A stretch of 6,203 bases of DNA, from NCBI GenBank assembly GCA_022793565.1, contig JAAWDC010000130.1:1-6203 (forward strand), in the 5' to 3' direction. The stretch's first letter is position 1; each line of letters opens with the position of its first letter. The position numbers and the translations under genes were made by a program. Below, one piece after another: positions 6,149 to 6,203 of this stretch. This stretch comes from Bacilli bacterium. Lineage in GTDB: Bacteria; Bacillota_I; Bacilli_A; RF39; UBA660. Below the pieces are notes generated by a model, which was given only the letters and a program-made list of their open reading frames with translations, had not been told where the DNA came from and did no database searches.

Positions 6149-6203
6149 CGTTATTCGTCAGATTGCAACTTTACTATGTTATAGCGTTTTAGTCATTCAA
6201 TTC

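Noticed and set aside
5968..6192. 74-codon open frame on the plus strand
   Set aside because: Mostly antisense to the N-terminus of the sulfotransferase; the translation has no recognisable domain.
6160..6203. Possible promoter for the sulfotransferase (TTGAAT, 16 bases, CATAGT)
   Set aside because: Each hexamer matches consensus at only four of six positions, and the sequence sits at the window edge, so it cannot be told from chance.
1..6203. CRISPR array, tRNA, rRNA, insertion sequence or long repeats
   Set aside because: None seen: no regularly spaced long repeats, no transposase-like frame and no cloverleaf-like segment in the short intergenic gaps.

Overview
The window suggests a low-G+C Gram-positive bacterium (Bacillota, possibly a gut-type Bacilli/Erysipelotrichia or Clostridia lineage). 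The DNA is strongly AT-rich by eye, the codons are A/T-ending, and UGA serves as a stop (end of the pyruvyltransferase gene), which argues against the Mycoplasma genetic code. Extracytoplasmic proteins are tethered by N-terminal membrane helices, with no sign of a periplasm. The species cannot be named from this sequence. All six recognisable genes lie on the minus strand, so transcription runs from high to low coordinates.

Right part (6148 down to about 3653): a two-gene unit. The first gene encodes a membrane-anchored aryl-sulfate sulfotransferase (ASST, PAPS-independent) that keeps the His/His/Arg/His active-site set. Its stop codon directly abuts the start of the second gene, a membrane-anchored thioredoxin-fold protein with a DsbA-like CPHC motif. 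An intrinsic terminator, whose loop contains the second gene's stop codon, closes the unit. The layout recalls the enterobacterial assT-dsbL-dsbI locus, where a dedicated thiol oxidase serves the sulfotransferase.

Middle (about 3486-3650): a 182-bp intergenic region rich in candidate control elements. It holds an extended -10 sequence inside an inverted repeat, a tandem TTGTCGT repeat with 10-bp period resembling paired Spo0A boxes, and a good sigma-A-type promoter (TTGCTT-17-TATTAT, extended TG).

Left part (3461 down to 1, continuing past the edge): the start of a Wzx/Wzy-type surface polysaccharide locus. In order of transcription it has an initiating sugar-phosphate transferase, a 161-bp gap with a terminator-like hairpin and a second good promoter, then a tightly packed run of Wzy-type polymerase, polysaccharide pyruvyltransferase and the N-terminus of a Wzx flippase. 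The initiating enzyme loads the first sugar phosphate onto undecaprenyl phosphate, glycosyltransferases (presumably beyond the left edge) extend it, pyruvyltransferase adds an acidic ketal, Wzx flips the unit and Wzy polymerises it outside the membrane. The Wzd/Wze/Wzh-type kinase/phosphatase regulators that often open Gram-positive capsule operons are not in front of the first gene here.

No RNA gene, insertion sequence, CRISPR array or tRNA was seen, and there is no gene-free stretch longer than 300 bases.
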